Below are positions 40,544 to 54,514 of a stretch of 64,000 nucleotides of DNA, in pieces. The position numbers and the translations under genes were made by a program. The notes under the pieces are model-generated. The model was not told the origin of the DNA, did no database searches, and saw nothing but the letters and a program-made list of their open reading frames with translations. The DNA is from Manduca sexta (lineage: Eukaryota; Arthropoda; Insecta; Lepidoptera; Sphingidae), in assembly GCF_014839805.1 (NCBI RefSeq), contig NC_051135.1, forward strand, positions 10,109,291 through 10,173,290. The letters run 5' to 3'. How positions within the stretch are numbered: position 1 is the first letter of the stretch; every line of letters begins with the position of its first letter.

Positions 40544-42085
40544 CCTTAAAAAATGTATAATATTATGAAACTGATAGATTAGCAATTTACAAAATCATAA
40601 TACTGTAATGTCTTGGCTATAAGTCCACAGTATCCTCGCCACACCTAAAGGAGTCTAAAGTCTAAACTTTAAAGCATTTAAGTGTAACGCGGTTGGACGT
40701 TTGATTCTAAAGCAATTTACCAACTAGTCGCCGCGTTAAAGAATTTCCTTCTGGGCCAATAACTTTAAAACATATATAATTATATAAATAAGTATATAGT
40801 AGAAAGTTATAGACATACCGCGAGGTCTTCGTCATGGCAATTTACTCAGAATCGGAGGAACACGAAGCTAAGTTTCACGGTGTGAATACACACGAGAAAT
40901 CTTTTCTAATTAATCTATGAGATTATATCGAATGTGGATAGCCTTAAGTAATAATTTAGATAGTAAATTATACGTTACACCTTTGGAATAGAGACTTATA
41001 CAAATTGGTTTGGTATACTGTTGAAAAAATCCAAAATATTTCAATATTGAAAATTCAATGGTAACTATGAACTTTATGATATAAAAGAATAATATTATAG
41101 TATACCTATTAAATGTTAATGAACATTACTACATTTGGTCATTCCATGTCATATAGTTATGACTAGGCAGCGGATCTCTATAGTGAATATATTATGAGCC
41201 CTATGTTACTTGAATAAATAGATAATAATACTTAATAATAGTAATTCTAGAGATGAGACATATTATGAATCAGTTACTCATATTGTGCTCAGCGCCGTTT
41301 CATATTTAACTGAATTACAAAGTATTACGCATTATATCTCTCGAAAGCTTAGTCATTACATTAACTAGGATATTCTTCAAACAACTATTGTGTAGCACCA
41401 CTAAACTCGGCATTTCTTCGGAGCTCAGAATCTAAACTAGTAACTTCATTAGTCTAAAGTTAAACTCTTTGATTTCTCCTTTAAATATTATAATAAAATA
41501 AAATGCTTTATTCATCACGTAGGCGAATATAGTTGCACTTATGATAAGTCAAGGTACATGAGAATATTTAATTATTATTTAAATAAAGTCGCTTATATAA
41601 CTAAACACATTTTATATTTGACATAAAATAAATTAAAGACTAAAAAGTAAACAAAAAAGCCAGCTCGGACTGGCAGGAAAGAAGAAATAAAATAGATGTA
41701 TATAATCTTAATGGTATGGTAACTAAAGTACAAACTTTCTCACAATAGACATAACATAAATATAAACGTCCTAAATCGCTTTAGGACTTTCGATAGTTCG
41801 ATGTTTCCAGCAGATACTTAAGGTCACGATGCACCTCAAACTAGAAACTAGGGTCATGGGTGAAACAGTCCGCGTACCTTGTTATCGGAAAGTGAAATGG
41901 CGTGGAAATAGCTTTACTTCATTTTAACGTACAGAAAACTGAGATGGCTCGAAGGACCAATAATTAAGTAGTTTTTTGGGTTTTACTTAAAATCAGGTGC
42001 AGTGAAGCCACTATGTCGTGATTTCGATAAAAAAAATTGTGTTTTAAGATATATTTTTCATTCTCTAGCTAATTATTGACAAATT

Positions 42086-42115
42086 CGAATTCTTCTATAA
42101 GTATAGAAGAATTCG
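42086..42115. repeat. Perfect palindrome, 14-bp arms, 2-base loop
   Basis: CGAATTCTTCTATA at 42086-42099 and its reverse complement at 42102-42115. Confidence 0.85.
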
Positions 42116-43255
42116 TACGACCCGCATAAAAATATTATTAAATGGACATTCACTTCAAGTATCTTTTAAATAAGTACAATTTAAGTAATCAACATTTTAC
42201 AATAAATATAAAAAAAACAATTATTCACTAAAAATATCATATATTTTTTCCATAAATAAAACCTTTTTTTACAACCATCCTAAACACATTATGCCAAAGC
42301 ATGGCAACGAAAGCATTAAGAATTCACGTATTACGCAACTCAGTTGCCACCCCATTTGACTAAAACGTCCCAACAGCACACTAATCCATGGTAATGGACT
42401 ATCAAGATCCGCACCAACCTTGAAACACCTGAACTCAAACTGCCAGCCTAATTGGCGGGAGCGAAAGTAAAGGCACGGGCACACTGAGCCAGTTTAATCA
42501 TTGAATTTTTGGGCGTTCCTGCTTGACGAGTTGGACATTCGGGCAAGTGTGTCGTGGGACTGAGAAAGTGGCCGGATCTAAAGATTTTTTGCTGAGCATA
42601 ATGAGAGGGTGCGGTATTTTTAATTTCACGATCAATATTTTCCGCTTCACTGGTTTTTACAGATTAACGCGCAATAAGCCGCTCCATTATCTCTATTAGC
42701 GCGCTTGTTAGTGATGCATTTTTTGCTTTATTTTATACTTATTAATGCTTATTTTGATTTAATGATATAATTATCGTAACGAACATTTTGCAATACAAAA
42801 TTTACTATTGTAATATTTACCTTTCTATATAATTTTATTTAAATTAAGGCATATTATTGCAGTCGCTTGGAAAATGCAACCATAAATAAACAGAAAAATA
42901 ACTACGAATTAGAATTTCATTTTGAAAACCGCCATATGCTCCAATCTTCTAAAAGAAGCTAGTCTTCAGCATCGGTCGACTTTGAATCATCCATTATCCC
43001 ACAAGTTCAATTTCCACGGTCAACGACTCATTCATTCCGAGTAAATGATTAACAAAGCGGACGCTGGGTGCTAGAGTTTAGACTTTCACTCACTCGACCT
43101 GCTTACGGCCCTTCATTCAACACGTTTTATGATTTAACACTCACCTTAAAGGAGGTATTTAATAAGTACTTAGTATTAAACATTATAATCAATTAAATCT
43201 CCGTTGTCACTTTGATTCCTTAGAGGAAATGAAGCGTTAATAAATTTGTGATTTT

Positions 43256-43441
43256 TTTATTATTTATACAAATATAAAGAGGAAAAGTGTGTTTGTTTGT
43301 TGGGGCTAATCTCTGGTACTTCTGAAGCGATTTAAAAAAATCTTTCACTGATAGGAAGCTACAATTACTCTTGAGTGCTACTGGCTACTATGTTTTCCGG
43401 AGAAACGTTATCACGCGGGTGGAGCCGCGGGAAAATGCTAG
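43256..43441 (+). mobile_element. Non-autonomous Helitron-like element
   Basis: AT-rich start, then GTTTGTTTGTTGGGG, TCTGAAGCGATTT, GATAGGAAGCTACA, ACGCGGGTGGAGCCGCGGG and terminal CTAG at 43438-43441 followed by T. This is the organisation of lepidopteran Helitron derivatives (3' GC hairpin then CTAG). The exact 5' end is uncertain. Confidence 0.6.
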
Positions 43442-44156
43442 TTAAAGTTATATACTTTTTGGTTCATGAATGGTGTAGTGTAGTAGAAATTTGGATGTTT
43501 TACAAGTATCTTGAGCCAAGAGAGTTGTGCTACGAGAGCTATGACATAGAAGCAGTAACCATTGATAACTTTGAAGTTAATGCATATCACTTCAATGCGC
43601 ACGACGCGTTCGTAACTCTATAAATATTTTACTCTTATTGATTTGAATGCCGAAGTTTGAGATGTTTGGATGTTTGTTAGAAGTAAAGGCATACACCTTT
43701 GAATGGATTGGGATGAATTTGGTGCACAGACAATTAGTTTGTCATCCCAGCTGAACAAATTTTTTCCTTGTAAAAATAAATATATTATAGTAGCAGCCAG
43801 CCTTGAAGTTAATGCCTCCAGAAAAACGTCGTGCGTGTGTCGTCGTCACCTTATTTCTAGAAGCTTATAGAAAATACCTCCTAAAGTAATTAATTTACAA
43901 CCAACACTGATTTAATTTGCCCGAACTAAGCAAGTAAGATCGTGCAATGATCAAGAAAAGTTAATTTGTTCCGGTGTCATGGAGCATGTAGCGAAAGTGT
44001 ATACTGTCTGAGCTAAACATTCCAATTATTATCCGCTTAGCAAAGTGGTTATATTAATTCGTTTAATATCCGGCTATAAAATTACTTATCGATTTATTTT
44101 GCCGTTTTTTTTTTAAATATTTTATATGTATCAATTCAGCTGGCTGACATTATCGC

Positions 44157-44371
44157 ACTCTTAATAATATAATGACCTATTCCAATAAATAATCATCAAA
44201 AAACTAATTTCTGTTTGCGATCTTTTTTTAAATTGTTATAAAATTGAACTTATTATAGACAGGTCAAAAATAAAACCTATGAATGAAAAAAAAGGTCGCC
44301 AACAGAAATTAGTTTTTTGACGATTCTCACAAATTAACAATTTTGGAATAGGCCATTATTTTATTAAGAGT
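44157..44371. mobile_element. Foldback MITE-like element, 215 bp
   Basis: The terminal ACTCTTAATAA (44157) mirrors TTATTAAGAGT (to 44371). Inner arms repeat CCTATTCCA and TCAAAAAACTAATTTCTGTT in inverted order on each side, so nearly the whole element can fold back. No clear target duplication. Non-coding. Confidence 0.7.
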
Positions 44372-47300
44372 ACGTTATATCCGTTGTTATGGTTTCCATA
44401 ACGAAGCAAAATAATCAGAACAAAGAAAAATTGTATTACTGTTATAAATTCGATAATAACCTTTGCTAATAGTAAATAAATTGCCCAGTTTATAAATTCT
44501 AAAGGTTTATTTACTCTGCTACATACGCCATTTCTAATACTTTTGAATATTAATTGTTGTTTCTATTTATTTCGTTTACCATCGGCTTGCTTAGCCATAA
44601 TACATGCAATCTCACTGGGGTATTATTTAACAATAAAATATAAAGCCATGTGTTTAGTAAGTAAGTAAAATAAGTTATAAATAATCACATTCACCACCAC
44701 ATATAACATAAGATGTTATGTTTTGTCATTTCTTATTAGGTTATATTCTCTTTAGCCCATTATAAATTGCTGTCAAAAATTTAATTGCATCAAATTACTG
44801 TAACTTACATGAATTCATATATGTCTAAATAATATTAATAACAAATATTCATTTTAAGTCGTATTACAAATATTTAATTTGCATGCTGTGATTTTATATT
44901 TGAAAGAAGCACGCCGCACTGTTAATTGTTAAAATGCTATATCATTGTTTTTATTATATGTGTTGAGAATCCTTCGTTGGAGTTCCTTAAATAAATAAAT
45001 AAGTAACGCAATAATATATGTTATAGCAGTCCATCATTTAATTTTAGGTGCAAAAGTAATTCAACGGTAAACCAAAAATGAAAGAACAATATAATGTAAA
45101 CTATTTATGCAAATAGATAAAAATAGTCTTTGGTATATCTTCAAAGATGTTAATTCAAGTGCTAAAACCAACAATGTCTGGTTAGGCGAAGACAGCGTCA
45201 ATGAAAACGGGAACTACAACCGACGCGTAGTAGGTACCTATCGTACTAGATCTCAGGACGTTGACCCTGCGCCCGCGCACCGAAAGCGAAACTGAAAGCC
45301 AATCTCAACGGGTCCCTGGCTTAACACGAATATGTGACATTAATCATGTATTCACGCAGTGATATGATGACGTAGTAGGTTAGTAATAAAAGAAACTCAA
45401 GTATCGGAAAACTGGGTTTAAAAATTAGCACCAAAGTATTTAATACATTCATTAAGTTGACATACCTACTTCAAGTTCTGTGATACCTTATAAAAACGAG
45501 TGTTAATAAAAATAGTGTATATAAGTTAATACCCCAAATGATATCATAAAAAATGCTAATTCTATTTGCCGAGTTAATTACTTAATAAGCTATTTCCTAA
45601 ACTAGGTTATGAGCAAGCAGAGCGCCAAACTTCGCACAGCCTGAGATAAAATTTAAAACATTAATTAATATAATAACTTGTTGCGAAACTCGTAAAATTT
45701 CACAGTGTTCAACTTTACGTTCATTAAACGGCAATTTCGCGTAAATCCTTAACGGACCGAATTTATTTATATCTTCATACGAAATTATCACCCAAGTGGC
45801 AATTGAGTGCTAATATTGTTAGTGGACAAAAAACTCAAGTCCACTCAGTGGACAGAAATATTTCGTTAAGCAAATAAAACTTGTTGTTTGAAAGTCTTTG
45901 TTTACACTTTCTCCTCGATTGACATTTCTAGGATCTCGAGGATCTGTCTCCGGCTTGTCAACCTGTCGGCGTGAGTCCGTGACGCGTGTGCGAGCGAGAC
46001 GTATGTACCAAAATGGGTGTATAGAAAAGAGACGGGATCATGTTACAATTTGACGGTCAAATTTCTCATGGCGAGGGTCAGTGACATTGAATTTGCTCTT
46101 GCTTTCGCTTTTCTGTTACCATGCGGTGTTGTAATTTAATTGGTTACTATTATTTTAAGGCGAGCTTTCTTTACATACCTGTTGATAGCAACTGTGATTG
46201 ATGGGTCTGTACATGTGGTCTGTACTATAATGGATGATTATTGTTTTCTGAATTGCTTTTGTTTATCACGTTTTTTTATCAGCTCACATTTTGAACGAGC
46301 AGACGCCTCCTAAATTCACATGACTAAGAGAGTTTGGACCGTAACCATATACCATGTTGGTCTATTCTTGGTTGGCTTCTTCGGCCTTTGGAAGTCCATC
46401 GAGTTAGAGCCTCTCCTAAAGATTACCAGAGCAACCTGTTGAAGCGATGAGCGGAAGATTCACGAAGATTCATTAGTCTCGCTTTTAGCCTACAAGTTAT
46501 CCATCTGCCCATGTTTAGCTTAGGCCCGATGGTGTCCCAAACACCCTTTCCAGCTTATTTATTTAATTATAGATAGATCAGGATCAGGAGGTCGGTGGAC
46601 TTCACCTGCCCTCACTTTTTTATAAGATATTCACAGAACGATCCTTTCCTTAACCGCTAAAGCAAATGATTATTAGAAACCCTCGTATCTTCGGAAGTTC
46701 GGGCGTTTTCATCCATACGTAGCAATAGGGAGTTCTGTAATCCAGTACACTGGACTCTCTCTGATATATTTTTAATAAGGTTACAGGAAAACCCTGTGGT
46801 GTTGAAGCCGTCGCAAGCCTTACCCGCCCACTGTCACAACACACTAATGACTTGGGCTTAATATTATCCTATTATAAATTTCACATAATATCATTTTCGT
46901 TATTTATTACCTGTCAAGGAACTGGAAAGGCCTACATAAATGAATTATTAACAATTTTACCATATATTATTATATTTTAATATGTCTCTTCCGTGAATAT
47001 AAAAACGAATTTGTGGATTCTTAAAAAAATCTGAATTCTAAAAATAATCATTTAAACCTGTTATATTTCCTTATATTTGGACCTAATTCGTCGTCAAGTG
47101 TTTCCTGTAGAAAAATGCTTCTAATGTTGAATTATATTATATCGAACGAGATATTAGCGAATGATTATGAGTAACCTTTTGCTATTACAAATATGGGTCA
47201 CTTCGGTGAAATAATTCGTTTTCCTCAAGCGTGGCGGAAGACCATCAAGGAAGCAGTTGTCTCACTTAGTAGCATGGGGGCCCGAGTTATATTAAATTAA

Positions 47301-48257
47301 TAATCATCGCCCTAATTTATTATAGCGATGTATTAATTGAGGGCTTGAAAGAAACCGCGATGTACGAAAAACAAAGTATTTTTCTAACTGCTAGCTCGAG
47401 AGAGTGGAACAGTGAAAAATATAAAAGAGCACATACGGAAATAAAATTTAAACGAACTGAAATAAAAATGTACATTTTTCCTATCTCCCACCTTTGACTC
47501 CCTGGTTGGTAATGCTGTATGATAAACTACTGTTACCCTGAGGTTGCACATAAGGAACCTTTTTCTAGTTACTAATATATATTTTTTGCATAGTCTCTTG
47601 CCCGCCCTTACTTATACAGTGAAAGAGTAGTTGTAGTACAACTTGGATTAAAAAAATATTTCATGGTTTATCTCATTGATCTTCATATACATTATACAAA
47701 TATATTAATTCTATCAACTAACATGATCCTTGTAAAGCGCGACATATAATCTAAATTGAAATACAGGTCTTAGTATCAGAGAAGATATTTTAAACCTAAG
47801 CAATTTTACTGCTTGAGCACACACACCCAACACCGCAGCACATATCAACAACCTTTAACCAATCACCGTTAACCCAATAAATCATTGAGAAAATCCCAGA
47901 TCCGTTCAACTGGAATCAATAAGAAGTACAAGAGCGTTCACATGACAGGGACGGTTGACAGTTAAAACTAATTGTTCCACAGACAATGCCTCTACCAGAT
48001 GCCTCGTAAACCCACATTGTAGACCCGTTGGCATAGTTTGTGGGGTCGGTGTCACCGAGCAGGTTGATACCATGTGCTAAGTGGAATAATGTGGCGATAA
48101 TTTGAATTTTACGATTTTAAGCACGTGGCTTAGACTAAATTTGAATTTTATGCCCTAGAGATGGGTATGTGGTTTGTGTTTGGATTGGATTTTATATTAA
48201 AGTATTTGGATCTGTGACGGGTGACAATAAAAATATAGACAAGAACTTTGTAACTAT

Positions 48258-48352
48258 CGGGCACGAATTCAAGACTGCGGGCTGATACTAAGTAGAATAA
48301 CACAAAATCACTGTTCAACCCGGGGTCAAACAACTGCATCACCGAGGTAAAA
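48258..48352 (-). repeat. SINE head fragment
   Basis: Minus-strand reading gives CCTCGGTGATGCAGTTG, GACCCCGGGTTGAAC and CGGGCACGAATTC (inverse order). It lies directly left of another repeat beginning at 48361. Confidence 0.5.
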
Positions 48353-48360
48353 TAGTAAAA

Positions 48361-48672
48361 TCTTTTTTTTTTTATTGCTTTGAATGATGATACTAGCTGC
48401 CGTTCGCCTGATGGTAAGCGACACGACCGCCCATTAATAATAGAAACACCATCCAACACCTTAAATTACAAAGTATTGTTTGGTATTCCAATGCGTTCGC
48501 CGTCCTGAGATGAGACATGAGATGTTAAGTCTTATTATGTTCAGTAATTACGGCTACAATGTTCTTCAAACCGGAACACAACAGTGACTACACACTGCTG
48601 CTTGGCGGTTGAAATAGACTTTGCGGTGGTACCTACCCAGACGGACTCTCCTATATGAGACCCCTACCACCA
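48361..48672 (+). repeat. Interspersed repeat, ATTGCTTTGAATGA family, longest copy
   Basis: It runs from TTTTTTTATTGCTTTGAATG through ACACGACCGCCCATTAAT, GTTCTTCAAACCGGAACACA, GCTTGGCGGTTGAAATAGAC and GTGGTACCTACCCAGACGG to GAGACCCCTACCACCA. Confidence 0.7.
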
Positions 48673-49049
48673 AATTTATAATCATTTTTCCTTTTGCTAC
48701 AATAAATTGCTAATAATACGAAAAACAACATCGGTTCTATTAAATTCACACATGAATATGTCAGCAACAAACAGTGCTATTCGAAAGGCCCTTTCTATTG
48801 AATATTTATTTAACAGCTCATAAATTGCTTGAATAATTCATATTACAAACGAGAGGACAAGAGCGCTATAAATTCATATCAGAATGAATGAAACTGAAGT
48901 AATAGCAGCTGTTATCTGTACACTATTTATCGAATATTTATATTGTATGGAAAATACAGTTTTTGGACATTATGTGAATAGACTAATTTATTTGTTTATA
49001 ATTTATTAATTATATTTATTGTACATTCGCCAACACGCTTGGAAAAAAG

Positions 49050-49115
49050 TGGATGCCCTGGTTGAGCCTCTGCATACGCCTTTGGGGATAAATGCGTGAT
49101 GTATGTTTGATTTGT
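49050..49115 (+). repeat. SINE 3' fragment
   Basis: GTGGATGCCCTGGTTGAGCC then CTCTGCATACGCCTTTGGGG, the 3' block also seen (inverted) at 50952. Confidence 0.45.
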
Positions 49116-50951
49116 TTTTAATGTACATCAAAGGTAAAAGTACAAACATAAAAAAGGAATATTAATAAAATTAAGACAGTAGGACAATTGGCGGTGTTTT
49201 CGTATTCCGCGATTTCTTCCCGTAAGACTTGTGCGTGATTTTTAAGAATTGTCCTAGTATTGTGTAGGTGTATCAAAGATGTACAGCTGAGTATGGGAAT
49301 TGTAATCCACGGGCATTGTAAAAGAATTAAATGTATTTCGAAACGAAAACAGATTTTTAAACTATTTAATAAAGTTTATTAGAATACTCACAAGATTTGT
49401 TATAACTACTCTACTAATACAATGAATTATATCTTACATATAAATTTCAACTTAAACAGTGTTAAAACTCATTTAAAATCTAATATCAATGGTTATTACA
49501 ACTAACTATCGATACAGACGCGTTACTAAGATTTTAATTACAAAACACATTACAAACGAAAAACAATTTGAATCTGCCACGTCGATAAAATAAATCAACT
49601 CGTAGTGAACGGTAAGAGTAGTCAAAAACGAAAGTAGAATCGATCTAAAATCGGCACCGCCGAAACATCGGGTGGGTATCGGATTGTGGTCAGTCGGTCG
49701 GTAACTTTCACCAGTCAACTAATTAGCGATCCCAGCTATCGATGTTTACGTGCGTGCAAATGTCGATATCGATACGTCTCTAACAGATGACATTTGGACG
49801 TCGGATTCATGTTTCAAATTACTTTCCAGATCCTCCGTCATGTGTAGTGTTACTACATGAATATTTTTTTTTTTTAATTTTGAACATCATTAACAGTTTT
49901 ATTTAAAATGTAAATCTTATTATAATCGTACCATTTTATTGAAACACCATTTAACACTATAAATTAAATATCGTTTAGACCCACCTGTTTAGTGTCGAAC
50001 GAGATATATACTATAGTAAAATATATTTTTCATACTCCTTCAATAAAACATATAAACTTACCAAACTCACTAGTACAAATCAAATGCACCTTACAATTCT
50101 TGACAGCCGAGCTGAGCCCAACACTATCAAAAGCTCGCCGCGCTGTGGGCGAGACACGCACTGTAATCGATTGGGAGGCGATCAAAGCCCACGTTACGAT
50201 ATAAACGATTCATAATCGCACCGCACACGGCTTGTTTGTAAGTGTTCCAATATTTGCTAAGAAATCGATTTGAATTGTAATTTTAAATGGAATTGAAACT
50301 AGTAATTTGCGATTTAATCTGTGGTAAGTTTAATGAAAGTTTAAATTGAGATGTTGAGGCAATAGATTGTTTATCAGAGTTTTTGGTATCGTGGAGCTAC
50401 ATTGTATTTAATAAGGATGGTATATAAAATTACAAACACCAATGAAAACTACCTATGACTTATATTGTAATCAGTTAGGTTATAAATGAAATACCGGTCT
50501 TGCTCACTTTTGCGACAGAAACTTATTAATAATATTATAAGTAATCAATCTTTAAATAATACTTCCATATTTGTTCAACGAAAGTTAAAAAAACTCGTTT
50601 ATTGATGACTTATGTAACTCAGCATAAGTCTTAATCCATTAGTTTATTGACTCAAGCCGATAATATCACATTATTAGTGTCACTTCAATTGTTCATACGA
50701 ATCGCTTGCACAACAAATCAAACAAAAGCTCGTTTGTAAACGTCAATTAGAGCTTTGCGAACAGCTTGCACGATTTAGCTTTCACTTGTGATATACACCC
50801 GCGGTGAAGTGATATTTTTGTTAATAATTTTAAGTGGTAATGAGAGAAAATTTTGAGTTAAATTTATTTTGACGTTATGTGCCATTGTTATGGAGACCGT
50901 CGCTTAAAGGCAAGTGACGGTAAAGTAAAAGCTACTTGTGATTCCCACACA

Positions 50952-51171
50952 CATACATCACGCATTTATCCCCGAAGCGGTATGCAGAGGCGCAACCAAG
51001 GCGCCTATGTTTCGCCTAGTGTGTTCCGTTCTATGATATGATAGGGAGCGAGCCTATCGCAATACCGGGCACAAATTTCAGACTCCGGGCTGATACCCGG
51101 TATACGAAGCCAGGACCTCAGACTGCTGCCGTACCGCGCATGCAATACAACTACGTCTTCGACACAGTCTT
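50952..51171 (-). mobile_element. tRNA-derived SINE (inverted)
   Basis: The minus strand reads from GACTGTGTCGAAGACGTAGT through GAGGTCCTGGCTTCG and the pairs of AATTTGTGCCCGG and GAGCCTATCA-like blocks to GCATACCGCTTCGGGG. The order is the same as the 8198 copy. Confidence 0.65.
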
Positions 51172-52387
51172 CAATCGTGATTCGTAATTCACAAAAATAC
51201 CGTACAGGATACTATTATAGTGGAAAGTGCAAATATAAACGAAACCGAATCATAAAAGAATTACTTCGAATTGCAAACACTTCGATATTAATAGCAGAAC
51301 TATTTTCAACAGTTAAGTATTTGCAAGGCGGCATGACATGACAAAGTCTGTATTACTTACACTCGCATCAATATATTTACATACAATAATTGTTATAATC
51401 TATCAAATGTTTATTTTTCATCCTATTGTACACATATTTTCTTATCATAAAATAATATAAATTTTAAAAAAGTAGTTCTTCATTTTAGGGGAAGAAGAAG
51501 AGAGAAATTCATTTTGCAACAAACACAAGATACATATAACAAACAAAGGAAAGAGACAAAAAATACATAAAACTATGTTTGTCACAAAAAAGGCTCCAAC
51601 TCAACAATATTCTGATAGATTTTTTTTTAAATTATGAAATGATATGGGTATCAATATGTGAATTCACGTTGTATATAGGCTCATGCGCACGAGTTGTAAC
51701 TAAAGCCAAAATATCAGCTGAAACGATATCACTTTCGCTTCGAACGTAACCGATTGTTGAGAACCTGTTTAGTACTTACCTAACGTCCTCACGCTGAGGT
51801 AATGAGATGAAGGTAATATAGATATCGTGTTTAATCACGGGTAAACTTCCACTAGTTACGTCTTTTATCTTCAAGTTTCTAAGGGATAGGCAGAGAGGAA
51901 AGTAGCATAGTACGTTTATTGAACTAACATTAGTTTCATGACGGGATGGCTCAAGGCTAGCGAACATAAATTCCAATGCCGGCAAACTCTACCTAAATTC
52001 TAAATAACTATTTATTTATTGATTAATCATGGAAAAATTATAGACTACGCATGCTTGAAAATATTAACAAAAATCAAAGTAGTGAAAAATTATTAGTCAA
52101 AGTTAAATTAATTAAATTGTATATAAAATACAAATTAACTAAGTACGTAATATCCAAAATAAACCTAATAATATATGTAAACCATTTCTATAGTTAAACC
52201 ATTGACATGCTCAAGACACTACAAGCTTCACAATATCTATTGACATAAATTCGATGCATTCGTTGGATGTCGATCGAATAACACAATTCCGCTTCGCTTG
52301 TTGACTGACGTAGAAAATTATAACATGTGACGTTTTATTTATGGCACTCGCACTAGTAGACAGACTGTCTTTAAAGCCTTATTTAAA

Positions 52388-52742
52388 CGGAGCAATTATT
52401 GCTAGCAATAATCGTTTATTGGATATAAGTCAAAAGACACGTTGACGTCAACTCCGCGGTGGCGCGAATTATTTTATTTTATTTTAACCACAAAACAGAT
52501 TACAGTCATAATACATATTTAATGCTTCAAATGACGTTTTTTAACATAATTATAACCCAAAACTTGTGTTTCACAATAAAATTGCCAATTGCCTTGCCAT
52601 TAGGCCCGTAGAGACTATATAACTTTATGGTGTGGATATTAAACAAATATTAATCTTATTCACTCACTTATTCACCCTTCACCGACCAACACCTATAACT
52701 TTTTTAAAGCAATAATTGCGTACGATTATTGCTAGCAATGAT
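52388..52742. repeat. GCAATTATTGCTAGCAAT element interrupted by another repeat
   Basis: The left end is at 52393 (GCAATTATTGCTAGCAATAA) and the right end at about 52709-52735 (GCAATAATTGCGTACGATTA, then TTGCTAGCAAT). The middle, 52468-52587, matches the repeat at 31587-31712, so that family appears to have inserted into this element. Confidence 0.5.
52468..52587 (+). repeat. ACACAAAACAG / CCCAAAACTTGTGT family, nested copy
   Basis: TATTTTATTTTAACCACAAA and TATAACCCAAAACTTGTGTT match 31587-31712 in order and orientation. Confidence 0.5.
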
Positions 52743-53344
52743 TAATCCGTGTTTATGAGGCAGTACAGATATACGTGTACGGTCGTACCTACCTATTGTT
52801 AATGGGATACAGTAATCAAAGAAGAGCGCCGGAATTAGACACTCTATTACACTCCATATAATCCGATTCTTGTCGGCTTCCCTTTCGTATTTTATATAAA
52901 ATCTAATTATTATTACAACTATTTGCAGACCGCATTTATGCATATTAGTTCTTATTTATACCTATGTTGTGTCGGGTTTTCTATAAAAAAAATTACCCTT
53001 TGCCACTACTATTCAATACATTCCCTGCTGACCTTATTTCCACACACAAACTACACACAAATAAAAATAAAATAATACACTCATATCGAAAGTTCATGGC
53101 GAGTCAATCGTCGTATTGTGTAGCGTTTCTTTCATTCCATAGCTGGGGGCGACAGGCCACGATTGGACATTTCAATTGGCAACTCAAATCACTTTTTATA
53201 TACTGTCGAATGGATCATTTTGTTTTTATAAAAACTAGTTGGACAATTAAAGTTGATGAAATGTTTAAAGAGGTCATGGTGAGGAATGAATAGGCAGGTC
53301 TCTCGTAAAGATCAGCTGCAGGTACTAATGGGGTTATGACTTGG

Positions 53345-53572
53345 TGGTGGTGGAATATATTTTATATCCGCCTGAATAGCGACCATCGTACACAACCCGC
53401 CATAGTAGCCCACGTAAGTGTGTCGCGTTCCGGGATCAGCCTGTATATCCGGTTCCAACAGGCCGGCATAATTGTGTCGACTGTCGAGGAGTAATCATCT
53501 CTCGTCAGTAGACATTCTATTGGACCCCACTCCCCAAAGTAGGGCCACATTGCTGTGCCCGCATAATAAAAT
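53345..53572 (-). repeat. CCTGATGG / ATTATGCCGGCC family, inverted copy
   Basis: Plus strand shows AGCGACCATCGTACACAACC, CCGGTTCCAACAGGCCGGC, ATAATTGTGTCGACTGTCG and CATCTCTCGTCAGTAGACAT, the mirror of the 57758 copy. Confidence 0.7.
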
Positions 53573-53680
53573 ATTTAATATCTATTTCTATTGCCAAACA
53601 GTGCCAGCACTATCGTGAACTCTTTTAGATGATATTGTAATCAATGTCATTACGTTCCATTATGATACTTATTACCTAAT

Positions 53681-53775
53681 GCTTTAAGGTGACGAGTGCC
53701 ATTGCACTCGTCACCTTAAAGCTTTGGATTAGCATTGCTTACGCTTAATTAAGCGTAACGCAATGCTAATCCAAT
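53681..53775. repeat. Two adjacent hairpins
   Basis: The first has perfect 19-bp arms (53681-53699 and 53704-53722, 4-base loop). The second, starting at 53724, has about 25-bp arms with a one-base bulge (second arm to about 53774) and almost no loop. Confidence 0.85.
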
Positions 53776-54514
53776 GTTTGGACGAAGTTACTACAGATTA
53801 TAAACATCGTTTACTTTAAGGCGTTCGACTTCCTTCCCTCGTTATTCATTTATGCAAAACAAATTAATTTATTTATTTAATTATTTATTGTACATATGTA
53901 TAAGAGTAAAAGAAATAGTATATCCACTAATAATTAATACAATACAATAGACGGTCTTATCACTCGAGGCAATATCTTACAGATCATATGGCATGGACAT
54001 TTAAAAGGAAAAAGAAAGGGCAGTTGTGGTGTACACTTAATGTATTAATGTATCCTATATTTTTAAAATTAGTAGCGCGTTGGTGTGCACTTTTGAGTTT
54101 CCATAGAAAATTACTATCATCAACGCGCTTCGAGGAAACGTGTGAACGCGAAAGACTGATGGATTACTTTTAAAGCCATTGATATAATTACCATATGATC
54201 AAAGGAGTGTTGCCGTATTTGACATGTTATTAATGAGCATACACAGGACCAAGTAAGATTTGCTATTGCGTCTTGGCATACTTCTATCAAGCGAATTTCT
54301 CCGTAAGTGCAAGGGAGCACAGTGACGGGTAGTCAATATAAATTAAATATAGTACCAGAGCGAAATGGAATAAAAATATTGTTTGACTTTCTAAAGGGAA
54401 TAATTGCATCGTTTAACGAATATGGGTACACGTAACATTAAAAAGTTAAGATCGCGTAGGTATGTTTACAAAGATTCACTAGCGCTGCTTTTAAATACTT
54501 TAATTTTATACTGA

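Noticed and set aside
42269..42484. 71-codon minus-strand frame upstream of the minus-strand gene
   Set aside because: No splice sites joining it to the signal-peptide exon, and no motif; unique but not demonstrably coding.
46650..46844. 64-codon minus-strand frame in a GC-richer block (46310-46830)
   Set aside because: Possibly a decayed mobile element, but I recognise no domain and see no ends; left unannotated beyond the region note.
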